A stretch of DNA of 64,000 nucleotides from Protofrankia sp963555925 (GCA_963555925.1 CAUVXJ010000098.1:62001-126000), one strand, 5' to 3'; shown: positions 1 through 9,040, counted from the first letter of the stretch. Numbers and translations: made by a program. Notes: generated by a model from the letters alone, not told the origin.

Positions 1-49
1 GCCAGCACGCTTCGGTACGACACGGCCAGCCCTCTCGCTTCACATAACT

Positions 50-1585
50 GTGACTGACAGTAATCTCCATCAGGTGCCTCGGACTCGCGAACGCTTGCGC
101 GCGACACGTTCCGTGCTGCTGGTCGTCTCCCTGGTGACATGGCTGATCGCCGCGCTCTCGACCACGGCGGCGGCCGCTTCCGAGCCCGCACCGGCACCGG
201 CACCGGCACCGGCACCGAGGCCAGCCAGCCCGAACCTCCTCGGCGGTCCGGTGCTGGCGAGCGCCGGTGTGGTGGTCGGTTCGCGAGCGTCTTCCCCGCC
301 CCCCGACACCACCGCCGCGAGTTGGCTCATCGCCGACGCCGACAGCGGAGCGGTCCTCGCGGCTCGAGACGCCCACGGTCCCCACCTGCCGGCGAGCACG
401 CTCAAGATCCTAACCGCACTCGCCGTGCTGCCGCGGCTGTCGCCTGCCCAGGCGGTGACGATCAGTACTGCGGCTGCGTCGGTCGACGGAACGCGGGTGG
501 GTCTCGTCCCGGGCATGGCCTACACGGTCGCGGAACTCGCCACGGCAATGATCGTCGCTAGCGGTAACGATGCCGCTGTCGCACTCGCCGAAGCCGCCGG
601 CGGAACCGACGCCACGGTCGTACTGATGAACCGGACCGCGGCCGACCTGAACGCGCGCGACACAACGGCAGGGGATCCAAGCGGCCTGGACGCACCCGGG
701 CAGACGACATCAGCATACGATCTTGCATTGCTCGGCCGGGCCGCGCTCGACAGTCCCATCGTCGGCAGGTTCCTGACCATCCCACGGGCGACCGTCCGCG
801 GCCGGCCCGGCACATCGTTCGAAATCCAGAACCACAATGACCTGCTCGCCTCGTATCCGGGAACGATCGGCGTCAAGAACGGATACACCGCCGCGGCGGG
901 CGCCACCTACATCGGAGCCGTCCGGCGCGGCGGTCACACGCTCATCCTCACGATGCTGCGGGCGGATCCGGCCTATACCAAGGAGGCCCGGGAACTGCTC
1001 GACTGGGGATTCGCGAACGTCGACACAATCGGTCCGGTCGGACACCTTGTCGCGACGAGCGACGACGACCGCGACGTCGCGATGGTTCCGGACGGGTCAA
1101 CCGTGGACGGCCTGCGACAGCGGGCCGCCGCCGGTGCTGAATCGGGAACCGGAGGTCGGCATGACAGCGGCACGCACGATTATTCTGCGAAACAGCCACA
1201 ACGGCGGGATATCGGCGACCACCCGATAGGTCCGGTCACGTGGATCGCCGTTGTGGTCACGCTGCTGGTTGGACTATTCGCGCTGAGTCGACGACTTATA
1301 CGTCGCCACCTTGTTCCCAACATTGACGCGTTCCCGAACATGGACGCACTGCCCGGCATGGCAGCCCGACCACCCATCCACGCAGCCCACGTCTTGAGCT
1401 CGGGAAACGCCTCCACATCCCGCGTCCGGCTCGTGCCTCATCGACGAGGTGGCGGCGAGGACGGAACCCCGGCACCCGGGCTGCGTATCGAGCCCGGTGA
1501 CAGCTCGGCATCAGCTGCCTTCCCGGCCGGCACAGCGGTACCAGCCGGCACAGCGGTACCCGACGGTGCGACATCGGACGAGTAG
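50..1585 (+). CDS. D-alanyl-D-alanine carboxypeptidase (peptidase S11), membrane anchored
   Basis: A 511-residue penicillin-binding protein of the S11 family, which trims the terminal D-Ala from peptidoglycan pentapeptides outside the membrane. The three active-site motifs are visible: STLK at residues 116-119 (Ser116 nucleophile), SGN at 171-173, and KNG at 276-278 in place of the usual KTG. An N-terminal hydrophobic segment (about 21-43) is a signal peptide or anchor, followed by a Pro-Ala repeat. A second hydrophobic segment near 397-413 is followed by Arg-rich residues, so the C-terminus is probably cytoplasmic. The start is GTG at 50; no strong ribosome site is visible. The last 148 bases overlap the opposite-strand YihY gene, and the overlap contains a short tandem repeat. 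Confidence 0.9.
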   Translation: MTDSNLHQVPRTRERLRATRSVLLVVSLVTWLIAALSTTAAAASEPAPAPAPAPAPRPASPNLLGGPVLASAGVVVGSRASSPPPDTTAASWLIADADSGAVLAARDAHGPHLPASTLKILTALAVLPRLSPAQAVTISTAAASVDGTRVGLVPGMAYTVAELATAMIVASGNDAAVALAEAAGGTDATVVLMNRTAADLNARDTTAGDPSGLDAPGQTTSAYDLALLGRAALDSPIVGRFLTIPRATVRGRPGTSFEIQNHNDLLASYPGTIGVKNGYTAAAGATYIGAVRRGGHTLILTMLRADPAYTKEARELLDWGFANVDTIGPVGHLVATSDDDRDVAMVPDGSTVDGLRQRAAAGAESGTGGRHDSGTHDYSAKQPQRRDIGDHPIGPVTWIAVVVTLLVGLFALSRRLIRRHLVPNIDAFPNMDALPGMAARPPIHAAHVLSSGNASTSRVRLVPHRRGGGEDGTPAPGLRIEPGDSSASAAFPAGTAVPAGTAVPDGATSDE

Positions 1586-2460
1586 GGCGCGGTCACCGTC
1601 CACGCCGCGACCAGCAACGTCCAGCGCATCATGATATTGATCCAGATCAACAGCCCGACGATCACCGCGAACGTCCCGTAGACGGGGTTTCTGGTGGTCA
1701 TGCCGACCAGCGAGGTCGCGAGAACCTTGAGCACCTCCACCCCGATCGCGCCGCACAGCGCCCCCCGCAGCGCACGGCGGTGGTCGGTGACCCGCGGCAG
1801 CCAGACAAACAGACAGAGGAACAGTGCCACGTCCAGGGCCAACGCGACGACGACAGCGAGTATCGACGTCACCGCTGTCGCCGCAGTACTGCCAGCGAGC
1901 CCGATCCAGTGCAGAAACGTCCCCGAGACCGAGGTGGCAACGCTGGTCACCGCGATCGACGCGAAGCTGATGAGACCGAGCCCGGCAAGGACGCCGACGT
2001 CCTTCACCCGGCGGACCACGACGTTGCCGACCTCCACGTCCTGATGCCACATGATCCTGATCGCGTCCCGCAGCGCGTCGATCCATGCCAGCCCGGCCAG
2101 CAGCAGACCGACCAGGCCGATCAGACCGACACCCACCTTCGCGTTGCCGATGCTGGCGATGTCCAGCTTGTCCGCAAGTCCCGGTAGATAGTCGTTGATC
2201 TGCCTGGTCAGCGCCTGCCGGACATCTGGATAGCTGTCGACCACGAAGCCCGCGATCGAGAAGGCCAGGGCGACCAAAGGGAAGAACGAGAGGAAGGCAA
2301 AGTACGTCGCGGCAGCCGAAAGCCGGTCGCCGCCGTCCTCGGTGTACCGGTGGTAGGCGCGCAGCACATGGTCGATGAAGGGCCGCCGACGGCGCACGGC
2401 ACCAGCGGCACCGGATGCCTTCCGCACTCCGGAACGGACCGCGTTGATCGGATTGTCCAC
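1438..2460 (-). CDS. YihY/UPF0761 (BrkB-like) inner membrane protein
   Basis: A 340-residue polytopic membrane protein of the YihY/virulence-factor-BrkB family. After a basic N-terminus comes the family signature DGGDRLSAAATYFAFLSFFP (about residues 42-61). About six hydrophobic helices follow, and the protein ends in a Pro/Ser/Ala-rich tail. The family is widespread in actinobacteria and lacks a firmly established biochemical role. The start is GTG at 2460, preceded by a weak AGG. The tail contains GTAVPAG twice, and the same DNA encodes a GTAVP repeat on the other strand at the end of the carboxypeptidase gene. The family assignment is secure from the core; the tail is probably poorly conserved. 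Confidence 0.88.
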   Translation of the reverse strand: MDNPINAVRSGVRKASGAAGAVRRRRPFIDHVLRAYHRYTEDGGDRLSAAATYFAFLSFFPLVALAFSIAGFVVDSYPDVRQALTRQINDYLPGLADKLDIASIGNAKVGVGLIGLVGLLLAGLAWIDALRDAIRIMWHQDVEVGNVVVRRVKDVGVLAGLGLISFASIAVTSVATSVSGTFLHWIGLAGSTAATAVTSILAVVVALALDVALFLCLFVWLPRVTDHRRALRGALCGAIGVEVLKVLATSLVGMTTRNPVYGTFAVIVGLLIWINIMMRWTLLVAAWTVTAPYSSDVAPSGTAVPAGTAVPAGKAADAELSPGSIRSPGAGVPSSPPPRR

Positions 2461-2521
2461 CGGACCTAACTACCCATCAAGGACGTCCCTGTCACGTCCG
2501 GCGCCGACCACTAAGGCATGT

Positions 2522-2559
2522 CTGATGGATCTTCGATCGCATCGACCAACATCCATCAG
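2522..2559 (-). terminator. Stem-loop just downstream of the P450-ferredoxin-SDR operon
   Basis: CTGATGGAT at 2522-2530 pairs perfectly with ATCCATCAG at 2551-2559. The hairpin begins 8 bases after the SDR stop codon and lies before the YihY start. There is no clear T-run, so the terminator role is inferred from its position. Confidence 0.45.
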
Positions 2560-2566
2560 GCGCGCC

Positions 2567-3478
2567 CTAGCCGCCCGCATCGGGCTCGCCACTAACCGAC
2601 GGAACGGGAGAATCTTGTGAAGCAGCGACGAAGGCGGCCTGCTGGGCCAGTTCCCAGCCCTCGGGGAACTGGATCGCGACGCGCCCCAGCGTGCCGCCGT
2701 CCGTCGTCGGGAAGCAGACCCCGGACATGTACGCGGACTCGTCGCAGGCCAGGAAGAGCGCGGCGTAGGCGTTGTCGAGCAGGTTCGGGGGACGACGCAG
2801 CTTCAGGGGCATCGGCGCGTAGTCCGGGTTCCAGGGACCAGCCACCTCCTCGTAGGACCTGCCGAGCACCTCAGCGTTCAGGGGGAGCCCGAAATTCACG
2901 GACATGCCGTGCGTAGGGCAGAGCGCGTTAACCCGTATGCCGTAGCCGCCGAGGTCAAACGCGGCACCCCGGACGAGCGCGTTCACGCCGCCCTTGCTCG
3001 CGGTGTAGATCGTGAAACTCGGGTACGCCGCCAGGGACGACGCCGACGAGGTGACCACGATCGTCCCACCACCCTGGGTCTTCATCACCCGGGCCGCATG
3101 CTTGACGGAGAAGAAGACGCCTTTGAGGTTGGTGTCGTGAACGTGCGTCCAGCTCTCCTCGGTGGTGTCCTCGAGCGCGACAGTGCCCTGACCCGGCACG
3201 GTGACCCCGGCATTGGCGAACATGACGTCGAGGCGGCCGAAATGCTCGACGGCGAAGGCGACTGCAGCGGCGACCTCGCTTTCCACCGTGACATCGGTCC
3301 GGACTGCCAGCGCCCGACCACCACTCTCACCGATCAGGCTCGCGACGTCCTTTGCCCGTTGTTCGATGATGTCGGTGACGACGATCGTGGCGCCTTCACG
3401 CGAGAACAGCAGGGCGCTTTCCCGTCCTAACCCGGACCCGGCGCCGGTGATGACGACGACTTTGTCTTCAAGCCTCAC
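2567..3478 (-). CDS. SDR-family NAD(P)-dependent oxidoreductase
   Basis: A classical short-chain dehydrogenase/reductase of about 303 residues. It has the Rossmann motif TGAGSGLG near the N-terminus, NAG in the central strand, a catalytic Ser in VVTSSASS, and the YTASK catalytic Tyr/Lys pair. The likely start is GTG at 3478, because GAGGAG lies 6 bases upstream. An ATG at 3505 would add nine residues unlike the family. It is the last gene of a three-gene operon after a P450 and a ferredoxin (27-base gap). It therefore probably oxidises or reduces an alcohol/ketone made in the same pathway; the substrate cannot be read from sequence. Confidence 0.9.
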   Translation of the reverse strand: MRLEDKVVVITGAGSGLGRESALLFSREGATIVVTDIIEQRAKDVASLIGESGGRALAVRTDVTVESEVAAAVAFAVEHFGRLDVMFANAGVTVPGQGTVALEDTTEESWTHVHDTNLKGVFFSVKHAARVMKTQGGGTIVVTSSASSLAAYPSFTIYTASKGGVNALVRGAAFDLGGYGIRVNALCPTHGMSVNFGLPLNAEVLGRSYEEVAGPWNPDYAPMPLKLRRPPNLLDNAYAALFLACDESAYMSGVCFPTTDGGTLGRVAIQFPEGWELAQQAAFVAASQDSPVPSVSGEPDAGG

Positions 3479-3505
3479 CTGTACTCCTCGGAAAAGTGGA
3501 AGCAA

Positions 3506-3697
3506 TCATTCGGATAACGAGATCGCGCGCTCGGGACACGCCGCTGCCCCGTCGCGCGCCTGCTGCTCAAGGGCCGTGGGCACCACCGCGTGCCCAATAT
3601 GGCAGTAGCCGGCATCGTCGAGCCCGTAGACGTCCGTCCCGTAGGCGTTGCAGCGACCGTGCCCGACGCACAACGAAGGATCAACCTGCGCCCGCAT
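3506..3697 (-). CDS. P450-associated ferredoxin, [3Fe-4S]/[4Fe-4S] type with His in the cluster motif
   Basis: A 63-residue ferredoxin that should pass electrons to the P450 encoded 26 bases upstream. The cluster motif is Cys10-x2-His13-x2-Cys16 with the distal Cys54-Pro. The position that is Cys in [4Fe-4S] ferredoxins is His13 here, a variation known among actinobacterial P450-linked ferredoxins that tends to give a 3Fe cluster or altered potential. An extra Cys32 is present. The start is ATG at 3697. No ferredoxin reductase is encoded nearby, so a reductase from elsewhere in the genome must serve it. Confidence 0.9.
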   Translation of the reverse strand: MRAQVDPSLCVGHGRCNAYGTDVYGLDDAGYCHIGHAVVPTALEQQARDGAAACPERAISLSE

Positions 3698-3723
3698 GCG
3701 ATTCTCCTGGGTGTCGTGAGCGG

Positions 3724-4959
3724 TCAGGAACGCGCGGTAGCCCAGACCAGTGGCAGGCTGTCAAAACCGGGAGCACCGCCGCCGTGCCTGATGACCGGGC
3801 TGGCTTCGGACAGCCGGTAAGAGGGAATAACCGCGTGCCACTCCTCCAGGGCGATCACCAACTCGTGCCGAGCCAGATGGGCGCCGAGGCAGCGGTGCGG
3901 ACCGGCGCCGAAGGCCATCTGACGGATGGCCTTCCGAGTGACGTCGACCTGGTCGGGAAACGGGCATTCGGCCGCGTCGCGGCTGCCGTACGCGGTGGGC
4001 ACGTCGACGCTGTCGCCTGCGTGCATCCGCACCCCATGGAAGTCGATGTCCCGGGTGACGTAACGGGAAGTACTGATGAAGGAATACTGGCGCAGCAGCT
4101 CTTCCACCACGTCGGGGATCAGCGCGGGCTCCGCGGCGATCGTCTCCTGTAGCTCGGCGTGGGTCGCCAGATGGTGGAAGGCCCATCCGATCGACTCGGT
4201 GACAGTGTCCAGCCCTGCGAGGCAGAGCTGGTAGGCGGTGTCGAGGGCCTCTTCCCTGGTCAGTGGGCGTCCAAAGACACGCGCCTTCAGGACCTCGCTG
4301 AACAGGTCGCCGTTGTCCTGTTCCCATCGCGCATCGACGAACCCGATGAGGTAGGCCGCGAGCGCACCCCCTGAGGCCACCCGCTGTTCGAGCGGGACTT
4401 TGCGCACCAGATCGGAGATCCACCCCTCGAGCCGTGGCCAGTCCTCCTCCGGGAGCCCGAACCAGCTCGCGAAGACCTGGGTGGGCAAGGGCAGGGCGAA
4501 GTCCCGAATGAGGTCGCAATGACCACGCTTGGCAACCCTCGCTAACAGATTGCGGGCAAAGTCGCGGGCTCCGGGCACCAGCGAGACCACCGCCCTCGGC
4601 GCGAAGTGCGGGGACAGCGCGTTGCGGAACTCCCGATGCTCGGGCGGATCCAGCTCGTCGGGGATACCCGGACGGGGCCAGAACCTGGCCGGGGGGATGC
4701 CGCCCAGACTGTACTGGTTGGAGAACACCTCGGGATCCTGCACGATCTCGCGGATCAGCTCCGCCTTGGTCACCACCCAGTAGCCGCCGTCGGCCGGGCT
4801 CCAGAAGATCCCTTCATCGCGATATCTCATCAGGTAACCGAAGGGATCCCGTGTATACGCAGGATCGTGTTTGTAGTCGAAGTCGCGCACGAGCGCCTCC
4901 GGGACGTGCGGCGCCACCGTTGGATCCGCGATGACGTGTCGCTCCTGCACATCGGTCAT
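3724..4959 (-). CDS. Cytochrome P450
   Basis: A soluble bacterial cytochrome P450 of 411 residues. It shows the heme-binding loop FGAGPHRCLG with Cys357 as thiolate ligand, the I-helix AGLDT oxygen-binding motif, the K-helix EELLR (ExxR), and a C-helix DPPEHREFR segment. It heads an operon with ferredoxin and an SDR, and it is transcribed divergently from a TetR regulator. The pattern suggests an inducible oxidation pathway for a hydrophobic or terpenoid-like compound. The CYP family and substrate cannot be named from inspection. The start is ATG at 4959 with GTGAGG about 10 bases upstream. Confidence 0.95.
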   Translation of the reverse strand: MTDVQERHVIADPTVAPHVPEALVRDFDYKHDPAYTRDPFGYLMRYRDEGIFWSPADGGYWVVTKAELIREIVQDPEVFSNQYSLGGIPPARFWPRPGIPDELDPPEHREFRNALSPHFAPRAVVSLVPGARDFARNLLARVAKRGHCDLIRDFALPLPTQVFASWFGLPEEDWPRLEGWISDLVRKVPLEQRVASGGALAAYLIGFVDARWEQDNGDLFSEVLKARVFGRPLTREEALDTAYQLCLAGLDTVTESIGWAFHHLATHAELQETIAAEPALIPDVVEELLRQYSFISTSRYVTRDIDFHGVRMHAGDSVDVPTAYGSRDAAECPFPDQVDVTRKAIRQMAFGAGPHRCLGAHLARHELVIALEEWHAVIPSYRLSEASPVIRHGGGAPGFDSLPLVWATARS

Positions 4960-5042
4960 GCCCTGGCCTCACTCTCATGCGGACTACCGCTCCTGCCGTG
5001 GAGATGTTGCGTACCTCACAGTGGACAAATGATCATCTAGTG

Positions 5043-5066
5043 TCAAGATATCGCTGCTATCTAACT
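5043..5066. promoter_or_regulatory. Possible TetR operator in the P450/tetR divergent promoter region
   Basis: Between the divergent P450 and TetR starts (4960-5120), AGATA at 5046-5050 is mirrored by TATCT at 5058-5062 with a 7-base spacer. Weaker outer TCA/TTGA symmetry flanks it. ATGATCAT at 5030-5037 is a second small palindrome. The operator role is inferred from symmetry and position only. Confidence 0.35.
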
Positions 5067-5120
5067 TGATCGGTGGACGTCGACCCCGGCGAACGGGCGG
5101 TCGTCGGTCATCATGGTTGG

Positions 5121-5945
5121 GTGACCCAGGGCTCCCGGTCCCGACGCAGCTCGGCGACTGTCCGCTCGCTGGTCCTGGGCGCCGCCCGGGAGCTCTTCGG
5201 CGAACATGGCTACGAACAGGTCAGCACCCGGGAGATCGCCGCCCGCGCCGGCGTGACCCAGGCGTTGGTGTTCCGGCACTTCGACACCAAGGCCAACCTC
5301 TTCATCGAGGCCGTCTACCGGCCGTTCTACGACTTCGTCGCCGCGTACGTGCGGCGATGGATCGAGCACGGCCACGGCACCAGGAGCGCCGAGCAGAACA
5401 CCCGGGACTTCGTCGGCGGTCTCTACGTTCTGCTTATTGACAACCACAAACTGTTGCTGGCGCTACCCGGGGGGCCGAGTGGCGGTTCGCCCGAACTTCG
5501 CACCCGCGTCGGCGCGTTTCTCCAGGAGGTCTTCGACAAGCTGGAACGGGAGATCGAGGCCGAAATGGCTGTACTCGACGCCCCCGTGGTCGACGTGGCG
5601 CTGTCCGTTCGGTTCACCGTAGCGCTCGTCTACGGCGCCACCGTGTTGGACGACGTGCTGTTTCCCGCCGGCCGACAGCATCCGACCAGAGCGCGCCTCG
5701 TCGAGGAGATGGCAGGGTTCGTGATTCGCGGTGCCGGCTCCGGGAGCCCACCGACCGACCACACCGATCATGTCAACCGAGCCGTCGACTCCCCGTCGCC
5801 GGCGCCAACGGCCGCCACCACGTCGTCGGACAACGTCGGCCAGGCATCCGCCGCCCAGGAACCGAATTCACGATCGGTCAGGCCCACGCACGCACCGTCC
5901 AGTGCTGGATCAACCCAGAGAAAAGTTCCGCTCCGGCCGAAATGA
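5121..5945 (+). CDS. TetR/AcrR-family transcriptional regulator
   Basis: A TetR-type repressor of about 274 residues. The N-terminal helix-turn-helix is clear: AARELFGEHGYEQVSTREIA followed by ARAGVTQALVFRHFDTKANL. The rest is an alpha-helical ligand-binding/dimer domain. The likely start is GTG at 5121 (VTQGSRSRR), since the 16 codons upstream look non-coding. It probably represses the divergent P450-ferredoxin-SDR operon and itself, with the P450 substrate or a related compound as inducer; this is inferred from context. The Ser/Thr/Pro-rich C-terminus overlaps the opposite-strand serine hydrolase gene by 178 bases, so either tail may be non-conserved. Confidence 0.87.
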   Translation: MTQGSRSRRSSATVRSLVLGAARELFGEHGYEQVSTREIAARAGVTQALVFRHFDTKANLFIEAVYRPFYDFVAAYVRRWIEHGHGTRSAEQNTRDFVGGLYVLLIDNHKLLLALPGGPSGGSPELRTRVGAFLQEVFDKLEREIEAEMAVLDAPVVDVALSVRFTVALVYGATVLDDVLFPAGRQHPTRARLVEEMAGFVIRGAGSGSPPTDHTDHVNRAVDSPSPAPTAATTSSDNVGQASAAQEPNSRSVRPTHAPSSAGSTQRKVPLRPK

Positions 5946-6613
5946 CCGAAAGTCTCCGGTGAATTTGCGCTGCCCGTCCAGTGCGGGTTTTTCCGGCCGC
6001 GGATCTCGAAGCCGAGTCCCCAGTCGTTCGGGTTCTGCACACCGAACCCGGGCAGTACCCCGGCGGCACCGGGAAAAGCCACCGAGGTCGCCGCCGTGAA
6101 TGTCTGCGGAGCGAGCAACCGCGGCGTCAGCAGTTCGCCGGCAAAAAGGAGCAGATCGGCCAGTGTCGATGACACCGCATAAGCCGGCGAGCCCGCCAGC
6201 GCAGACGCCGTCATACCCAGCGGCCTGAACACGGCCTCGGCGAGGTAGTCACCGAAAGCGATTCCGGACGCTTTTTCCACCGTCTCCCCGAGCACGTCGA
6301 AGCCGGTGTTCGAATACACCCGCCGTGCTCCGGGCCGGGTCACCGCCCGGGTGCCGGAAAAACCCAGGCCCGACGTGTGGGCGAGGAGATGGGCCACGGT
6401 CGAACCCGGGGGACCGGCCGGATCGTCCAGGCCGATGGCACCCTCCTCCACCGCGATCAGCGCGGCGTAGGCGGAGAGCACCTTCGACACCGATGCCAAC
6501 CGGAACGATCTGTCGACGACGCCGACCGACCCACGTACCGCGACGTGGCCGAAGGCGTCGCGCACCAGCACGGCAACGGCCGCGTTATCGACCGGCCAGG
6601 AATCCACCTGCAT
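5768..6613 (-). CDS. Beta-lactamase-related serine hydrolase (class C/peptidase S12 fold)
   Basis: A serine hydrolase of about 281 residues in the beta-lactamase superfamily. SVSK (SxxK, catalytic Ser) lies in FRLASVSKVLSAYAA, YSN (YxN) in RRVYSNTGFD, and HFG/RSG replaces the KTG triad. No signal peptide is seen, so it may be cytoplasmic; this family includes esterases and transpeptidase-like proteins. The start is ambiguous. ATG at 6613 gives the usual family beginning, with a divergent promoter space before the flavoprotein. ATG at 6718 would add 35 residues and face the flavoprotein start directly. The substrate is unknown. Confidence 0.85.
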   Translation of the reverse strand: MQVDSWPVDNAAVAVLVRDAFGHVAVRGSVGVVDRSFRLASVSKVLSAYAALIAVEEGAIGLDDPAGPPGSTVAHLLAHTSGLGFSGTRAVTRPGARRVYSNTGFDVLGETVEKASGIAFGDYLAEAVFRPLGMTASALAGSPAYAVSSTLADLLLFAGELLTPRLLAPQTFTAATSVAFPGAAGVLPGFGVQNPNDWGLGFEIRGRKNPHWTGSANSPETFGHFGRSGTFLWVDPALDGACVGLTDREFGSWAADAWPTLSDDVVAAVGAGDGESTARLT

Positions 6614-6716
6614 GAGGGCATCCACCTGCCGAACTGTACGAACCCGGCCGGCCGGACGCTCGCCGGGCTCGCTGAGAGACTGGGCGGATGTGGCGACACC
6701 GACACCTCCCGATACC

Positions 6717-7991
6717 ATGACCGCATCCGAACCCGGCGTCCCGTCGGCAGCGGCCCGTGCGGCCCGTGCGGCCGCCGGTAGCGCTGGTGCCGCCGATCCG
6801 TGCGCTCCGGTCGGATTGTCCGAGGTCGCGGACCTCCTCATCCTCGGCGCCGGACCAGCGGGCTGCGCCGCGGCGCTGCGCGCACTACAGCTCCGCCCGG
6901 ATGCCCGCGTGGTGCTGATGGATGCCGCGGACTTCCCCCGGGACAAGGCGTGCGGCGACGGCATAGCCCCGCACGGCCTGGACGTCCTGCGTGCTCTCGG
7001 CGTGTCCGATGCCGTGGCCGGCTACCGGTCGGTGGATCGGATGCGGCTGCGGACCCCCGGCGGCGCGGAAGTGGCCACCCCGTGCCGACGGGCGAACCAC
7101 GTGGTACCCCGTACGGTCTTTGACGCGCGACTCGTCGCCGCCGCCCGCGCCCGGGGAGCCGTGCTCCTACGCCGACGCGCGCGATCCGTCGTAGCCGGCG
7201 GCAGCGTGGACGAGCCGGTGGTGGTCGTCAACGGTGACCTGCGAGCACGGGTGGTGGTCGGCGCCGACGGTGCGAATTCGACTACCCGGCGCGCCCTGGG
7301 CATCGGGCCGAACCCACCGGAGGCGCTGGCCATCGCCGTGCGGGGGTATGCCGACGCGCCGCATACCAGCGGTCCGCCCGAACAGCTCATCGAGATGACC
7401 GACGAGGGCTGGCCGGCGTATGCCTGGTCATTTCCGATCGGCGACGGCCGCGCCAACATCGGCTACGGGATGTTGCGATCGAAGCTCGCCGCGCTGCACG
7501 GCGACGCCGCGGGTCGCACCGTCCTGCACGGCACGCTGGCCCGGATGTTGCCCGACCAACCAGCGCATCCGGGGACGCTGCGCGCCCACCATCTGCCCCT
7601 GTCGACGTGGCGACCCCGTCAGCCCGATGGTCCGGTTCTGCTCGCCGGGGACGCCGCATCATTGATCAATCCGCTGACCGGCGAGGGGATCTACTATGCA
7701 CTGCTGTCCGGGTCGCTGGCTGGTGCGGCCGCTGTGACCGCCACGCCGGCCCGAGCCGGCGCAGCGTACCGCAAAGCCCTTGATCGGGAGCTGGGCCGAC
7801 ATCTGCGGCACACCGCCCTGTTGGCCGGGCTTGCCGGCCGCCGTCGAACCCTCATGGACTCAGCCGTCCGGGCAGCACGCCACCGGACCGAACTGTACGA
7901 CAACCTGGTCGAGATCGGTCTTGGGCGGGGAACCATCCCGACCGCATCGGTGGCGCGCCTTGCGCTGCGAAAGCTGGCTCTGCCCGGATAG
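6717..7991 (+). CDS. Geranylgeranyl-reductase-family FAD-dependent oxidoreductase
   Basis: A flavoprotein of about 424 residues of the geranylgeranyl reductase/PHBH fold. It has an N-terminal FAD motif GAGPAG, the family marker FPRDKACGDGI, GADGANS (DG motif), and GDAASLINPLTGEGI at the second FAD-binding site. Relatives reduce isoprenoid double bonds (geranylgeranyl groups, menaquinone side chains) or act as hydroxylases. The proposed start is ATG at 6717, and an Ala/Arg-rich segment precedes the FAD domain. No ribosome site decides between this and in-frame GTG codons. It is transcribed divergently from the serine hydrolase. Confidence 0.87.
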   Translation: MTASEPGVPSAAARAARAAAGSAGAADPCAPVGLSEVADLLILGAGPAGCAAALRALQLRPDARVVLMDAADFPRDKACGDGIAPHGLDVLRALGVSDAVAGYRSVDRMRLRTPGGAEVATPCRRANHVVPRTVFDARLVAAARARGAVLLRRRARSVVAGGSVDEPVVVVNGDLRARVVVGADGANSTTRRALGIGPNPPEALAIAVRGYADAPHTSGPPEQLIEMTDEGWPAYAWSFPIGDGRANIGYGMLRSKLAALHGDAAGRTVLHGTLARMLPDQPAHPGTLRAHHLPLSTWRPRQPDGPVLLAGDAASLINPLTGEGIYYALLSGSLAGAAAVTATPARAGAAYRKALDRELGRHLRHTALLAGLAGRRRTLMDSAVRAARHRTELYDNLVEIGLGRGTIPTASVARLALRKLALPG

Positions 7992-8101
7992 CAGCTGCCG
8001 GGCGGGCCTGGCCTGCCGGATCGGATGCACCGATCCGGCAGGAATCCCGGCCGGCCCCAACACGGTTCCTGGCACGGTCTCTGGCGAGATTCCCAACAGG
8101 A

Positions 8102-9034
8102 TTACAGGCTTGCCACATCCGCCTGCTTGACTCGGACGGCTTCCGCGGCGGTGACGAGCGCAGCCTTCTCCGCTGCGGACAGGTCTATTTCGACGACCTT
8201 CTTCACACCCCCGCGACCTATCTGGGCGGGCACACCCAGATAGACCCCGGAAATACCGAACTCGCCATTCACCCACGCGCACACCGGCATGACCGCGCCG
8301 GAGTCCTGCGCCACGGCCTTCACCATCCGGGCGGCGGCAGCGGACGGCGCATAGTAAGCCGACCCGGTCTTGAGGAGCGCGACCACCTCGGCACCGCCGT
8401 TGCGGGTCCGGGTGACCAGCGCATCGATCGTGTCGGCGGGCAACAACTCCGTGAGCGGCCTACCGTCCACCGTGCACTGGGACGGAACCGGCACCATGGT
8501 GTCACCGTGCGAGCCCAGGGTGAGGGTCTGCACCGACTTCACCGGTACACCCAGCTCCACCGCGACGAAGTTGGTGAAGCGTGCGGTGTCGAGCATCCCA
8601 GCCTGGCCGATGACCCTGCTCCGGGGGAACCCCAGAACGTTGGCGGCGAGCGCGGTCATCTCGTCCAACGGGTTGGAAACCACCACGACGACGGCGTCAG
8701 GCGACGATTTCGCGATGTTCTCCGAAACCTGCCGGACAATCTTCGCGTTGACCTCGATGAGGTCCATCCTGCTCATACCAGGCTTGCGGGGCAGCCCGGC
8801 GGTGATGACCACGACGTCCGAGCTCTCGGTGTCGTCGTAGTCGTTCGTTCCGATCACCGTGGTCTCGAAACCCTCGACCGGGCGCGACTGATTCAGGTCG
8901 AGGGCGATTCCCTGCGGTTTGCCCTCGATGATGTCCGTTAGCACGACCGTGTCGAAGATGTCGTACTCGGCGAGGCGCTGCGCGGTCGTGGAGCCGTAAA
9001 AACCGGCTCCGACCACAGTCACCTTCCCAGCCAT
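8102..9034 (-). CDS. mdh: Malate dehydrogenase (LDH-like type)
   Basis: A 310-residue NAD-dependent malate dehydrogenase of the lactate-dehydrogenase-like class, interconverting malate and oxaloacetate in the TCA cycle. The nucleotide site is VVGAGFYGSTTAQ, and Asp in LTDIIEG selects NAD. RKPGMSR carries the substrate-loop Arg residues, and the catalytic His lies in LGSHGDTMVP. The start is ATG at 9034. The gene lies downstream of a DUF3017 gene on the same strand, as in Streptomyces. A broken isocitrate-dehydrogenase-like tail lies directly between them. Confidence 0.96.
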   Translation of the reverse strand: MAGKVTVVGAGFYGSTTAQRLAEYDIFDTVVLTDIIEGKPQGIALDLNQSRPVEGFETTVIGTNDYDDTESSDVVVITAGLPRKPGMSRMDLIEVNAKIVRQVSENIAKSSPDAVVVVVSNPLDEMTALAANVLGFPRSRVIGQAGMLDTARFTNFVAVELGVPVKSVQTLTLGSHGDTMVPVPSQCTVDGRPLTELLPADTIDALVTRTRNGGAEVVALLKTGSAYYAPSAAAARMVKAVAQDSGAVMPVCAWVNGEFGISGVYLGVPAQIGRGGVKKVVEIDLSAAEKAALVTAAEAVRVKQADVASL

Positions 9035-9040
9035 CGGCTG

